The position numbers were made by a program, and so were the translations under genes. Below the pieces are notes generated by a model. The model ran no database searches and was not told the origin of the DNA. It saw only the letters and a list, made by a program, of their open reading frames with translations. From NCBI RefSeq assembly GCF_000833575.1, contig NZ_CP010827.1, positions 2,319,852-2,383,851 of the forward strand: DNA of 64,000 nt, given 5' to 3'. Shown one piece after another: positions 36,341-46,600 of the stretch. Position 1 is the stretch's first letter. The number at the start of each line of letters is the position of its first letter. Origin of the DNA: Corynebacterium singulare. Its GTDB lineage: Bacteria; Actinomycetota; Actinomycetes; Mycobacteriales; Mycobacteriaceae.

Positions 36341-36870
36341 ACCCGCAGTCAGGCCAGGGGACGTGAAAACGACTTCTTTGAAGTCCTCGATGACCCGTCC
36401 GAGTGGAAAGCCAACCACGCGGAACCTTATCCAGAGGATTTCGACGGCATCATCGACGAAGTCGCCGCAGAATACCGCCGCCTCGTCACAGAAAAGTCGG
36501 AAGATGCTAAGCGCCTTGATGCCCTACACGACGAGCTCGCTCAGCGCGACATATCCTTCACATTCAACGAAGCATGGGATATGTCAGACGGAGCCTGGGT
36601 AGGCTCCGAGCTCGCTGAGGAAGAAGGCCACAGCGGTTATGTCTACTGCCACCGCCAGGACATCAGCCGGGCTATCTACAACGGCGAACTATACTTCGGT
36701 TTCTCCGCCATGGAAAAAGCGAAGAGGCAACAATCAACGTCGGCGAGCAACTCGTCGACGCCCTGCGCGCCGTAGGCTTTGCCCCCGAATGGAACGGCTC
36801 GACGAAAGCGCGCATTCTATGCCACGACGTCGCCCTCGAATTCCCCCTCGCGGACGACCTCACCGACTAG
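36341..36870 (+). pseudogene. Second DUF6891 copy, 5'-truncated and frameshifted
   Basis: Protein similarity to the gene at 33492-34127 begins at the equivalent of its residue 45 (NDFFEVLDDPSEW) and continues to the stop, but the first 44 codons are missing. A one-base loss near 36720 (after ATGGAAAAAGC) shifts the frame: upstream reads in one frame (YVYCHRQDISRAIYNGELYFGFSAM) and downstream in another (VGEQLVDALRAVGFAPEWNGSTKARI). The body is roughly two-thirds identical at the base level, whereas the last 34 bases are nearly the same. It is unlikely to make a functional protein. Confidence 0.8.
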
Positions 36871-36937
36871 GCGCCCCCAAATGGTCAGCCCCTCATTCGG
36901 CTAGCCCGCAACAACCATCCAAATGGCTACCATGTGC
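36837..36937. repeat. 101-bp direct repeat, right copy
   Basis: Partner of 34094-34194 with six mismatches. Here the repeat joins the end of the broken DUF6891 copy to the intact 3' end of the hemolysin III gene (stop at 36901-36903). It therefore represents the original junction, and the left copy the duplicated one. Confidence 0.85.
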
Positions 36938-37704
36938 ACCACCGCCGCGGCAATCGTCGCGGTGTGGAAATGCTCGTGGTAGCCATACCACCGCGCATTG
37001 CGCCCCGGCCACTTGAAGCCGTACACCAAGGCTCCCAGTGAATAGACCACCCCACCGGCAAAGAGCAGCCACACCACGGCTGGCCCGGCGGATTCCCACA
37101 GGTTCGGCAGCAGCGGCAAAATAAGCCAGCCCAGCACGAGATACACCACCACATCCAGCCAGCGTGGGTGGTTAATCCACACCAGATTCAGGACAACCCC
37201 CATGATGGCTCCCACCCACGCCGCACTCAGCATCCACAGCGCCTGCGTGGGGTCCAGAACAATGGCACACAAAGGCGTGTAAGTCGCCGCGATGAACACC
37301 GAAATCGTCGCGTGATCTGCCCGCCGCCACCATTGCACCGCGCGCATGGATACCCACGGCCAGCGGTGATACAGCGCCGAGACCCCGAAGAGCCCCACCA
37401 CGCCGACGCCGTACACCGTTACCGCAAGGCCCTGCCACCACGGAAGCGTCATCCACGCAAAGGTAATAAGGACCGTCGACGCAATGAGCGAAAGGATAGC
37501 CGCAAAGAAGTGCCCCCAGCCGCGCGTGAGGGGGCGCGGTCCGCGGTCTGCCATCCAGTACGAGCGCTGGATGCGGTGCTCGATCGTATCGCCGCCGCGC
37601 GCAGCGCCACCTTCAGCCGGAAAATCGTGCGGGGAAGATGTGTGAGCAATGGGTGCGTTCATAGTGAGGGGCCTTGCCTTGCCTGAGATGCGGGTCATGC
37701 GCAT
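36901..37704 (-). CDS. Hemolysin III family membrane protein (PAQR-like)
   Basis: The 267-residue protein has a polar N-terminal region followed by seven hydrophobic segments of the HlyIII/PAQR family. ALYHRWPW, WWRRADHATISVFIAATYTP and YHEHFHTATIAAAVVHM supply the conserved His/Asp/Ser residues of the metal site. Its physiological role in bacteria is unclear despite the name. I chose ATG 37704 because GGAGGTG lies nine bases upstream; ATG 37662 is an alternative that would shorten the tail by 14 residues. Its 3' end is the source of the duplicated fragment at 34159-34194. Confidence 0.87.
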   Translation of the reverse strand: MRMTRISGKARPLTMNAPIAHTSSPHDFPAEGGAARGGDTIEHRIQRSYWMADRGPRPLTRGWGHFFAAILSLIASTVLITFAWMTLPWWQGLAVTVYGVGVVGLFGVSALYHRWPWVSMRAVQWWRRADHATISVFIAATYTPLCAIVLDPTQALWMLSAAWVGAIMGVVLNLVWINHPRWLDVVVYLVLGWLILPLLPNLWESAGPAVVWLLFAGGVVYSLGALVYGFKWPGRNARWYGYHEHFHTATIAAAVVHMVAIWMVVAG

Positions 37705-37724
37705 AACGCATTCACCTCCAAAAC

Positions 37725-37766
37725 TTACGTGCCCGTAACTATACGGGTGAGGAACACTCCAGACAA
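37725..37766 (-). promoter_or_regulatory. hlyIII promoter with overlapping dyads
   Basis: On the minus strand TTGTCT (37766-37761), 17 bp and TATAGT (37743-37738) form a good promoter. Two inverted repeats overlap the -10: TTACG-TGCC-CGTAA (37725-37738) and CCCGT-AACTAT-ACGGG (37732-37747). A repressor bound there would block transcription. No regulator gene adjoins it. Confidence 0.5.
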
Positions 37767-37845
37767 GACTAAAAGCAAAGTTACCGCCGTATTTTCTACC
37801 GATTGCCACAGATCGAGAGCCCTGGCCACATACACTACGCACAGT

Positions 37846-38883
37846 ATGTTTTCCTATTTCTCACACTCGCGCCGCACCACGGCTTTGCTCGCAGCCGCCA
37901 TGGTGGCGCTGGGGGCGACGTCGGCAAGCATCGGCCCTGCCTCCGCACAGTCCAGCACGATCGGTGAGGCTTCCTCGCGCGTGACCAACCCGCAACCCTG
38001 GCTTGGCAACAAGCCTTTCATCACCTCAAAGCGCCACGTGCACGGCAACCACTGGGTGGTGGACGTGTGGTCCCCGGCCAACCGTGCGGTGATTTCCAAT
38101 AACGTCCTCCTCCCCGCAGGCGATAAGCCCCGGCCTTCCTTCTATCTGCTGCCCGGAGTGGAGGGCGGCCAGGCGGGCATGAATTGGATGACCCACTCCG
38201 ATATCGGCAGGTGGGCTGTGGGCAAAAACGTCAACGTGGTGATGCCACTCGGCGGCGCCTACTCCCTCTACACCGATTGGAACGCCGACGATCCCATCCT
38301 GGGCGTCAACAAGTGGAACACCTACATGACCACTGAGTTGCCGCCGCTTATCGACGCCGAATTCCACGGCACCGGCCGCGATGCCATCGGCGGCATTTCT
38401 TCCACCGCTGGTGCCGCACTCGACATCGCCGGCCATGCCCCGCAGCGCTACAAGGCCGCTGCCTCCTATTCCGGCTGCCCGGTGCGCTCCGGCGCGATTG
38501 GTTTCCCCACCTCCACCGCGATGATTGCCTACGGCGGCGGCTCCTCCCTCAACGCGTGGGGTCTGCCAGGCTCCCCGCAATGGCTGGACCACGACCCCAA
38601 TGCTAACCCCGCTCGCCTGCGCGGCGTTGAAGTCTTCGTAGGCTCCGCCTCCGGAACGCCGGGCCCCATCGATGGCACCACCAACCCCGCCCAGTGGCTC
38701 GGGCCCCACGCGGTAGAGATGGTGGCCAACCAGTGTTCGGAGGAATTTACACGCAACGCCCGCAAAGCCGGAGTGCGCGTGAACCGCTACTTCAGCCCCT
38801 ACGGTTCACACACCTTCAACCTTTTCTCCCACCAGATGAAGCTGAGCTGGGATCAGACTATTGCCCGCGCTATCGGCGCCTAA
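37846..38883 (+). CDS. Secreted Ag85/corynomycolyltransferase-like esterase
   Basis: The 345-residue protein has a signal peptide ending ASA-QS (about residue 35). The alpha/beta hydrolase core has YLLPGVEGGQAGMNWMTHSDI, VMPLGGAYSLYTDW and the nucleophile elbow GGISSTAGAALDIAGHAP, in which the Ser of GISS is the likely nucleophile. The catalytic His is probably in FSPYGSHTFNLFSHQM. This pattern is that of the antigen 85/Cmt family, which moves (coryno)mycolates onto trehalose, arabinogalactan or proteins. TACACT lies nine bases before ATG 37846, so the leader is very short. The acyl acceptor cannot be inferred. Confidence 0.85.
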   Translation: MFSYFSHSRRTTALLAAAMVALGATSASIGPASAQSSTIGEASSRVTNPQPWLGNKPFITSKRHVHGNHWVVDVWSPANRAVISNNVLLPAGDKPRPSFYLLPGVEGGQAGMNWMTHSDIGRWAVGKNVNVVMPLGGAYSLYTDWNADDPILGVNKWNTYMTTELPPLIDAEFHGTGRDAIGGISSTAGAALDIAGHAPQRYKAAASYSGCPVRSGAIGFPTSTAMIAYGGGSSLNAWGLPGSPQWLDHDPNANPARLRGVEVFVGSASGTPGPIDGTTNPAQWLGPHAVEMVANQCSEEFTRNARKAGVRVNRYFSPYGSHTFNLFSHQMKLSWDQTIARAIGA

Positions 38884-39027
38884 GTTTTGACTGGTTGTCG
38901 CTTCACTGCAGACGCAAGCCCCCTTCATCACCACGACCACGGAATATACCCACTGTAGGTTTTGATTCCACTAACCCTCAGCTAAACAACTAGATCTTCA
39001 AAGTTCACGTTTGCCCGAAAAAAGGGA
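38884..39027. other. Spacer after the mycolyltransferase-like gene
   Basis: I find no gene or clear terminator in this stretch. It becomes AT-richer from 38940 onward, marking the left edge of the Abi_2 locus, whose composition differs from the surrounding core genes. Confidence 0.45.
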
Positions 39028-39057
39028 TTGACGCATGTCAAGATTCTGCGGTAAAAT
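39028..39057 (+). promoter_or_regulatory. Promoter of the Abi_2 locus
   Basis: TTGACG (39028-39033) and TAAAAT (39052-39057) are separated by 18 bp, one of the best sigma-70-like promoters in the window. Transcription should start near 39064, about 117 bases before the Abi_2 start codon. Confidence 0.6.
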
Positions 39058-39063
39058 TTTGGT

Positions 39064-39165
39064 TAATAGTTCAGCCCGCCCGGTTCCCTTCGGAAACACG
39101 GAGTGGGCTGGATCTCTATTTGCGCAGTGTCGCCAACACTGTCGCCGTGGCAACACATCCCACCT
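39064..39165 (+). ncRNA. Candidate structured leader/small RNA of the Abi_2 locus
   Basis: Three stem-loops can be drawn between the promoter and the Abi_2 gene. The first is long: CAGCCC (39072-39077) pairs with GGGCTG (39105-39110), with inner CCG/CGG and GTTCC/GGAAAC pairings closed by a CTTC loop. The second is CAGTGT (39125-39130) with ACACTG (39136-39141). The third, weaker, is GTGG with CCAC (39147-39162). No reading frame fits the stretch. I recall reports that AbiF-type HEPN proteins can have associated small RNAs, but I cannot check this. It may equally be a simple 5' leader. Confidence 0.4.
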
Positions 39166-39180
39166 CTAGATTGGCTTTTC

Positions 39181-40139
39181 ATGTCTTCTACGCTCAAGCC
39201 AGCAGCGACCATTGGCGAACACATTCTTCGTCTTCAAAGCCGCGGCATGAAGATCGACAGAGCTTTAGCTGAACAATGGTTTTCACACGTCAGCTACTAC
39301 CGGCTTTCCGCCTATTGGTATCCGGCTAGACAGTTCACTGAAGACGGAACTAGCCGAATTAGCAGCTTCGTCGATGGTACTGACTTTGCCGACGTCGTCT
39401 CCTTATATGAAGCCGATCGGAAACTCCGTACCCTGATTCATGATGGTATGGAGCGAATCGAGGTTGCGATGCGCACCAAGATAATCGAGTTGCTGTGTGC
39501 TCGACACCCGGGTGATCCTACCTTCTACCTCAAATCAGACGACTTTCGGCCAAACTTTGACCACGTGTCGTGGCTGAGTACAGCGTACGGTCGGCTTGCG
39601 AGAGCAAAGAAGAGCGACGCCGTGAAGCACTACATTGATGAATACGGTGGACAGTATCCCATGTGGGTTGTGGCTGAAGTGCTCGACTTTTCGGACATTT
39701 CAAAGCTCTATGCAGAATTGGATCCAACGATCAACGTTCGATTTCGGAAGCGCTGGATATCAAAATCAACTTCTCTAGTTTGAATAGGAATCAGAAGCAA
39801 AGACTTACGAAGAAACATCCGCTGGCGAGTTGGCTCGAGCAGCTAACTGTCATTCGGAATACATGTGCCCACCATGGAAGGCTGTGGAATCGTTCATTTG
39901 CTCCGGCTCCAACTGAGGTTATCCGGAACAATGGAAACCTACACATCCTTCCAGAGAATCAAAGTGAAAAGCTATTCGGTGCTTTAATAATCATGGCGCA
40001 TTTGCTGCGGACCGTGCCTCCCGGAACCACGTGGCCTGAAAAAGTAGTGGCCTTGTTAAATGAGCACTTCCTCACCAATCCTCTTGTCGAAAAAGCCAGT
40101 ATCGGTGTTCACGGCAACTGGGATGGAGAAACACTTTAG
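39181..40139 (+). pseudogene. Abi_2/AbiF-type HEPN abortive-infection protein, frameshifted
   Basis: The first part (from ATG 39181) has the Abi_2 opening: IGEHILRLQSRGMKIDRALAEQWFSHVSYYRLSAYWYP, then DVVSLYEADRKLRTLIHDGMERIEVAMRTKI. The second part, in another frame, has SWLEQLTVIRNTCAHHGRLWNRSF with the HEPN ribonuclease motif R-x4-H (RNTCAH). The frame changes near 39725-39729; one missing base there (for example one A of an AAA) would restore a continuous protein of about 319 residues. Family members protect against phage by halting growth. The frameshift may inactivate it, be a sequencing error, or allow two polypeptides. Low GC suggests transfer. Confidence 0.8.
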
Positions 40140-40149
40140 ATGACTCAGA

Positions 40150-40179
40150 AAACGGAAAAAGCCCGGCCGAAGCCGGGCT
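40150..40179 (-). terminator. Terminator after purL
   Basis: On the minus strand AGCCCGGC-TTCG-GCCGGGCT is a perfect eight-pair stem with a UUCG loop followed by TTTTTCC. It lies 37 bases after the purL stop and also faces the end of the Abi_2 gene. Confidence 0.85.
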
Positions 40180-40216
40180 GATGCAGCGTCAACGCTGCTG
40201 AGCGGAACTGTGTGTT

Positions 40217-42508
40217 TTACTCTACGACGGAGTTGGCACCCACCGCGTGACCAAAGAGCAGCGGCAAGGTAGCAGACCAAGCCTCGCGCAGCGCGGCGAC
40301 GGCAATGGATTCTTCGCCGAGCTCCAACTCGCCCGTATCGGTGGTTTCACCGACGACGACGGCCGGCACGCCGCACTCCTCAGCGCGGTGCAGCAGGGTG
40401 TCGACGCGGTCTGCGGTCGTGGCGACGAGCACGCGGGAGGCCGACTCGGAGAAAGCAGCCACGAAGGCATCCTCATGCACCTTCGACAGGTCGAGCTTCA
40501 GGCCGGTACCGCTATTCTTTGCCATCTCAAACGCAGTGACGGCAAGGCCGCCCTCAGAAATGTCGTGCGCTGCGGTCACGCCCTCATTGCCCACGAAGAA
40601 GTCCGCGAGGCGCATCTCATTGGCCAGGTCCACCTGCGGCGGCAGGCCATTGAGTCCTGTATCCGTGTTTGCTTCGTCGGCGCTCACCTGCTGCCAGATG
40701 GAGCCACCGAATTCGTCCTTGGTCTCGCCCAAGAGGACCAGCACTTCCGGCTCCTCAACGAGGCCGAGCTCGTTGCCGATGGTTTTGTGGACGTCATCGA
40801 TAACGCCGAGGACACCCACGACGGGCGTCGGCAAGATCGGCTCCTCACCGGTCTGGTTGTAGAAGGACACGTTGCCGCCAGAGACGGGGATGCCGAGTTC
40901 CACGGCGCCATCGGCAAGGCCATGCACGGACTCACGGAACTGCCACATGACGTCCGGGTTCTCCGGGGAACCGTAGTTAAGGCAGTTGGTGATGGCGACG
41001 GGGCGGGCACCGGTCACAGCAACGTTGCGGTAGGCCTCCGCCAGCGCCAGGCGCGCGCCCATGTTCGGATCCAGCTTGGTGTAACGGCCAGACGCATCCG
41101 CGGAGACGGCCACGCCACGGCTGGTTTCCTCATCGATGCGCAGCACACCGGCGTTGGCGTGCTGGGCCTGCACGGTGTTGCCGCGCACATAGCGGTCATA
41201 CTGATTCGTGATGAAATCACGCGAGCACAGCGCCGGGGAGGCCACGAGCTTAGTCAGCGCCTGCACGAGGCCGTGCTTCTCGACGCCCTGGAATTCCTGC
41301 AGCGCATCCTGCCATTCCGGACGGGCGTAGGGGCGATCATAAACCGGACCCTCGTTCGCAATGGTGTGGGCCGGTGCGTCGACGACGACCTCGCCCTGGT
41401 GGCGGATGATGAGGTGCTTGCCGGTGGTGACCTCACCAATCTCAGCGCAGGTAACGTCCCAGTGCGCACAGATTTCCTTGAACTTCTCCACGTTCTCCGG
41501 GGTCACCACGGCGCACATGCGCTCCTGGGACTCGGAGGCGAGGATCTCCGCGGCGGACATGTCCTTGGCGCGCAGCGGCACGTTGTCGAGGTTGATCTCC
41601 ATGCCACCGTCACCGGAGGCAGCCAACTCGGACGTGGCGCAGGCCAGGCCCGCACCGCCCAAGTCTTGGATGCCGACGACGATGCCGGACTTGTACAGGT
41701 CCAGGCAGCACTCGATGAGGACCTTTTCTGCAAACGGGTCACCGACCTGCACGGCCGGCAGCTTGCGCTCCGCGCCGTCCTCGAAGGTGTCAGACGCCAG
41801 CACGGACACACCGCCAATGCCATCCAGGCCGGTGCGGGAACCAAAAAGCATGACCTTGTTGCCGGTACCCGAGGCAAAGGCCAGTTTGAGATCCTCCACC
41901 TTCAGGGTACCCACACACAGGGCGTTAACCAGCGGGTTTCCAGCATAGGACTCGTCGAAGACGGTTTCACCACCAATGTTGGGCAGGCCCAAGCAGTTGC
42001 CGTAGTGCGAAATACCGTCGACAACACCGGGGAGAACGCGCTTGGTATCGGGGGCATCGGCAGCGCCGAAGCGCAGCTGGTCCATCACGGCAATGGGGCG
42101 AGCACCCATGGCCATGATGTCGCGGACGATGCCGCCCACACCAGTGGCCGCGCCTTGGTGCGGCTCCACGTACGAGGGGTGGTTGTGGCTTTCGACGCGG
42201 AAGGTCACGGCGTTGCCGTCTCCGATGTCGACCACACCAGCGTTCTCACCAATGCCAGCAAGAATCTTCGATCCCATCTCCTCGGTCATGGTTTCACCGA
42301 AGTAGCGCAGGTGCGTCTTGGAAGACTTGTAGGAGCAGTGCTCCGACCACATCACGGAGTACATGGTCAGCTCGGCGTCGGTAGGACGGCGGCCCAGAAT
42401 CTCGCGGATGCGGGCGTACTCGTCGTCCTTGAGGCCCAGGTCGCGGTAGGGCTGTTCAATATCCGACTGCTGGGTAGCCTGCTCAACGGTGTCGTTGTGT
42501 ACGGTCAT
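40217..42508 (-). CDS. purL: Phosphoribosylformylglycinamidine synthase subunit PurL
   Basis: The 763-residue synthetase subunit is the small (non-fused) PurL. With PurQ and PurS it converts FGAR to [26 protein letters not shown] is the N-terminal signature and [21 protein letters not shown] the first nucleotide segment. [19 protein letters not shown] and [17 protein letters not shown] are the paired ATP-grasp-like glycine motifs. I chose ATG 42508, with AAGGAG upstream, instead of a start 23 codons earlier inside purQ. The gene is the last of purS-purQ-purL. Confidence 0.97.
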   Translation of the reverse strand: MTVHNDTVEQATQQSDIEQPYRDLGLKDDEYARIREILGRRPTDAELTMYSVMWSEHCSYKSSKTHLRYFGETMTEEMGSKILAGIGENAGVVDIGDGNAVTFRVESHNHPSYVEPHQGAATGVGGIVRDIMAMGARPIAVMDQLRFGAADAPDTKRVLPGVVDGISHYGNCLGLPNIGGETVFDESYAGNPLVNALCVGTLKVEDLKLAFASGTGNKVMLFGSRTGLDGIGGVSVLASDTFEDGAERKLPAVQVGDPFAEKVLIECCLDLYKSGIVVGIQDLGGAGLACATSELAASGDGGMEINLDNVPLRAKDMSAAEILASESQERMCAVVTPENVEKFKEICAHWDVTCAEIGEVTTGKHLIIRHQGEVVVDAPAHTIANEGPVYDRPYARPEWQDALQEFQGVEKHGLVQALTKLVASPALCSRDFITNQYDRYVRGNTVQAQHANAGVLRIDEETSRGVAVSADASGRYTKLDPNMGARLALAEAYRNVAVTGARPVAITNCLNYGSPENPDVMWQFRESVHGLADGAVELGIPVSGGNVSFYNQTGEEPILPTPVVGVLGVIDDVHKTIGNELGLVEEPEVLVLLGETKDEFGGSIWQQVSADEANTDTGLNGLPPQVDLANEMRLADFFVGNEGVTAAHDISEGGLAVTAFEMAKNSGTGLKLDLSKVHEDAFVAAFSESASRVLVATTADRVDTLLHRAEECGVPAVVVGETTDTGELELGEESIAVAALREAWSATLPLLFGHAVGANSVVE

Positions 42509-42542
42509 GGTTTCTCCTTGTTCCCTTTCAGCCGCCGGCGAT

Positions 42543-43211
42543 TTAGGCCCTGGCCAGGGTGTTGATGGCGGACACAAACAAGCCCAGACCGTCGGTGGAC
42601 GGTCCGGTCAGCAGATCAATAGCGTGCTCTGGGTGCGGCATGAGGCCCACGACGTTGCCGGCCTCATTGGTGATACCCGCAATGTCATTGATGGAGCCAT
42701 TGAAGTTCTCGGTGTAGCGGAAGACCACGCGGCCCTCGCCCTCGAGGCGCTCTACGGTTTCGGCATCCGCCTGGAAGCGGCCCTCACCGTGCTTGGCGGG
42801 GATAAGGATGCGCTGGTTCTTCTCGAACTCGCTGGTCCACGCGGTCTCCGCGTTCGCCACCTCGAGGTACGTGTCCACGCAGTGGAAGTGGAGGCCCTGG
42901 TTACGGGTTAAAGCGCCGGGCAGCAAACCGGCCTCAGTCAGAATCTGAAAGCCGTTGCAGATACCGAGCACCGGCATACCCTTATTTGCTGCATCGACGA
43001 CCGCACGCATCACCGGAGCCAGCGCCGAAATCGCGCCGGAACGCAGGTAGTCACCGTAGGAGAAGCCGCCAGGAACCACGACGGCATCGACGCCGCGCAG
43101 GTCTTCATCCGCGTGCCACAGGGACACCATCTCGGCGCCGGCGGTGCGGGCGGCGCGGGCCGCGTCTACGTCATCAAGCGTGCCCGGGAAGGTAATAACG
43201 CCGATCTTCAT
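42543..43211 (-). CDS. purQ: Phosphoribosylformylglycinamidine synthase subunit PurQ
   Basis: The 222-residue glutaminase subunit supplies ammonia to PurL. It is a class I amidotransferase: [19 protein letters not shown] precedes the catalytic Cys in [21 protein letters not shown], and the His/Glu pair is in [13 protein letters not shown]. Its ATG shares a base with the purS stop (TAATG), so translation is coupled. Confidence 0.97.
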   Translation of the reverse strand: MKIGVITFPGTLDDVDAARAARTAGAEMVSLWHADEDLRGVDAVVVPGGFSYGDYLRSGAISALAPVMRAVVDAANKGMPVLGICNGFQILTEAGLLPGALTRNQGLHFHCVDTYLEVANAETAWTSEFEKNQRILIPAKHGEGRFQADAETVERLEGEGRVVFRYTENFNGSINDIAGITNEAGNVVGLMPHPEHAIDLLTGPSTDGLGLFVSAINTLARA

Positions 43212-43441
43212 TACTGGATGACCTCGTAGTCCTCGATGACGGTGTTCGCCAGCAGCGTGGAAGCAACCTTCTCCAGCTCCTCGGCGCTCACGGAATCATC
43301 GACCTCGATTTCAAAACGCTTGCCCTGGCGCACGTCGCTGACCCCAGCAACCCCCAGGCGCCCCAGCGCGCGAACGACGGCCTGACCCTGCGGGTCCAAA
43401 ATCTCGGCCTTGGGCATGACATTGACAACTACACGAGCCAT
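43211..43441 (-). CDS. purS: Phosphoribosylformylglycinamidine synthase subunit PurS
   Basis: The 76-residue structural subunit bridges PurL and Pur[28 protein letters not shown] and [16 protein letters not shown] are the typical strands. It is the first gene of the purS-purQ-purL operon. The promoter must lie in the 228-base gap shared with the divergent nuclease gene. Confidence 0.95.
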   Translation of the reverse strand: MARVVVNVMPKAEILDPQGQAVVRALGRLGVAGVSDVRQGKRFEIEVDDSVSAEELEKVASTLLANTVIEDYEVIQ

Positions 43442-43522
43442 GAAAATTTTGCCTTACTGTGCGTGAGTATGGGTGCCCTGCCAGTGTATCCCCCAACCCG
43501 GACAGTTTCGGAATCTTCAGGG

Positions 43523-43559
43523 GGTGAACGAGCACTAAACGCCTCAAGAATTCTTGAGG
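43523..43559. promoter_or_regulatory. 18-bp perfect palindrome and weak Pho-like half-sites between purS and the nuclease gene
   Basis: CCTCAAGAATTCTTGAGG (43542-43559) is perfectly symmetrical. It lies 100 bases from the purS start and 110 from the nuclease start, so it could control either or both. Just to its left, GGTGAAC (43523-43529) and ACTAAAC (43534-43540) are spaced 11 bases apart, a partial match to the Pho half-sites before pstS. No binding protein can be named for the palindrome. Confidence 0.45.
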
Positions 43560-43669
43560 AATCGCATCTTAACTCCCAGCTCGTTCTCAGCTCTCCGGTA
43601 TCGCACCAGCTACCCAGCGGGTAGAACGAGATGCACAATCACTCATCTCCCCGACTCAAGGATTGTCTC

Positions 43670-46600
43670 ATGCATCTCAAGCGAATTGGCTCGCTCGCCA
43701 TCGCCGCGCTGGTTTCCACCTGCGTGGTAGTCCCTCAGGCCACTGCCGCGGTGGATGGCTCCACCGCTGTCATCTCCGAGGTCTATGGTGGCGGCGGCAA
43801 CAAGGGCGCCCCCTTCACCAATGACTTCATCGAGCTCTACAACCCGACTAACTCCCCCATCGACCTCACCGGCTGGTCTGTGGAGTACTTCTCCTCCAAG
43901 GGCAACTCCGGCGGAAAGACCGCCCTGTCCGGCTCCATCCCGGCCAGCGGGCACTACCTCATCCAGGAAGGTGGCGGCGGCACCGGTGAACCGCTTCCCA
44001 CCCCGGATGCGGAGGGCAGCCTGAACATGTCCGGTTCCAAGGGCTCGGTCAAGCTGTACGACGCCTCCGGGGCCGAGGTTGACGTGGTGGGGTACGGCGC
44101 GGCGTCGATAAGCGAAGGCTCTCCCACCCCCGCCCTGAGCAACACGACCTCCACACAGCGCAACGCAGCCGGCGCGGACACCGACGACAACTCCGCTGAC
44201 TTCAGCACGGGCGCCCCAACACCGAAGTCTGCAGGCGGCGACACAACCAACCCTGAACCGCCAGCCCCAGAACCACAGCCGGACCCGGTCGAGCCGGGCG
44301 CGACCGTGACCATCCCGGAGATCCAGGGCACCGGCACGGAGTCCCCGCTCAAGGGCCAGAACGTGACCACTCAGGGCGTTGTCACCGCCGTGTGGCAGGG
44401 CGAGAAGTCCCTCAATGGCTTCACCATCCAGACCCCGGGAACGGGCGACGCCGCACCGGCAGAGGCCTCTGAGGCTGTCTTCGTCTACACCGGCGGCACC
44501 GGCTTCTACCCAAAGATTGGGGAATCCGTCGAGGTCACCGGTTCCGTCGACGAGTACTACGGCCAGACCCAGGTGGTCCTGTCCTCGGGCTCCGTCCTCG
44601 AGACTGCACTCGATCCCGTAACCCCGCTTGCCATCGATGCCCTGCCGGAGGGCGACGAGGCTCGAGAGAAGCTCGAGTCCATGCTGCTCAAGCCGGGCGT
44701 GCACACAGTGACGGATAACTACGGCCTCAACCGCTACGGCGAGTTGGGCCTAGCCCCGGGCACTGAGGCACTGCGCCAGCCCACCGACAAGTTCGCGCCC
44801 GGCTCCCCGGAGATGCACGCCCTCGAGGAGTCCAACGCTGCGAAGTACGTCATCCTGGATGACGGCTCCACCCGTGACTTCACCCGCGATGGCGCCTCCA
44901 CCAAGCTGCCGTACATCATGCAAAACGGCTCGGATGTGAAGACCATCCGTACCACCAACCAGGTGGAGTTCGCCGAGTCTGGCGTTATCTTGGGCTACGG
45001 GCACGACCAGTGGCGCTTCCAGCCCACCACGCTGATTACCGGTGACTCCGCCACCGCTGACCTGCCAATCACCTGGGATCCGGCACGCCCGGAGGCCCCA
45101 CAGGTGGCCGGCGATTACACCGTTGCTGCGTTTAACGTCCTCAACTTCTTCATCAACCTGGGTGAGGACAACGGTGCGAAGTCCTATAAGGACCGCTTTG
45201 GCAACGGCGTGGGTTCTGACAGCGGTACGTTCCGTGGCGCGTGGTCTGCCTCCGCATTTGAGGACCAGAAGGGCAAGATCCTCACTGCGCTGGAGGGACT
45301 CGACGCCGATGTCATCGGCCTGTCTGAGATTGAGAACGCCGCCAACACCGTGGGCGGTTCCTACGATGACGCCGTGAAGTACCTCGTGGGCGAGCTCAAC
45401 TCCCGCGCAGGTTCCGAGGTGTGGGATTACGTCAAGGCCCCGGCGAACTCCGCGGCGGACACGGATGTCATCCGCACCGCGATCATCTACAAGAAGGACC
45501 GCGTCGAGCCAGTAGGTGAGGCCACCTTGCTGGAGGACGAGCGTTTCAAAGGCACCGCCCGCACCCCGCTGGCTGCCGAGTTCGTGCCGGTGCAGGATAA
45601 GTGCGCTGCTGAGGGTCCGGATTCCTTCGTTGTGGTCACCAACCATTTCAAGTCCAAAGGTTCGGTAGCTAACGGCGACAAGGACACCGGCGATGGCCAG
45701 GGCAACAACCCCAACGTGCGCAATGCCCACGCCCAGGCTGTCCTCGATGGCTTGGCGAAGCAGCCGCAGTGGCAGGAGAAGGCAACCTTCGTCATGGGTG
45801 ACCTGAACACTTACTCCAAGGAAGACGCCATCTCGATCTTCCGCAACGCGGGCTACACCATCCCGGTCGAGGAGCTCAACCCGGAGACTGAGTGGCAGGC
45901 CGTCGCGTCCTACCAGTTCTCCGGCCGCATCGGCTCCCTCGACCACATCCTGGCCAACGAGCACGTCGACGCGGAGGCTGCGCAGACCTGGAACATCAAC
46001 TCCGACGAGCCGATTGCCATGGAGTACTCTCGCCGCAACTACACCGGTGGCGATGTCTTTGAGTCCGATAACCCGTACCGCTCCTCCGACCACGACCCGG
46101 TCAAGGTGGGCTTCAACCTCGGCACCGTCGAGCGCTCCGCTGACCAGCTTCAGGGCTGCGACACTCCCGAACCCAAGACCGTTGCTGACGTCGCCGTGCT
46201 TGACGACGGCACCCTCGAAGTCACCTACACCGACGGCACCACCAAGAACCTCGGCAGCGTCGCCGGCCCGAAGGGTGACAAGGGCGATGCTGGCCAGGAC
46301 GGTAAGGACGGTAAAGACGGTCAGGACGGCGCCCAAGGCCCGAAGGGTGACAAGGGCGATGCTGGCCAGGACGGTAAGGACGGCCAAGACGGTCAGGACG
46401 GCGCCCAAGGCCCGAAGGGCGACAAGGGCGATGCCGGCCAGGACGGTAAGGACGGCCAAGACGGTCAGGACGGCGCTCAGGGCCCGAAGGGTGACAAGGG
46501 CGATGCCGGCCAAGACGGTAAAGACGGTCAGGACGGCGCCGACGGTAAAGACGGGCGTGGCGTTGAGTCCGTAGCCACCAACGACAACGGTGAGCTCATT

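Noticed and set aside
40247..42565. Open frame of more than 770 codons opposite purL
   Set aside because: It runs fully antisense to a certain gene and its composition is that expected from the reverse of purL.
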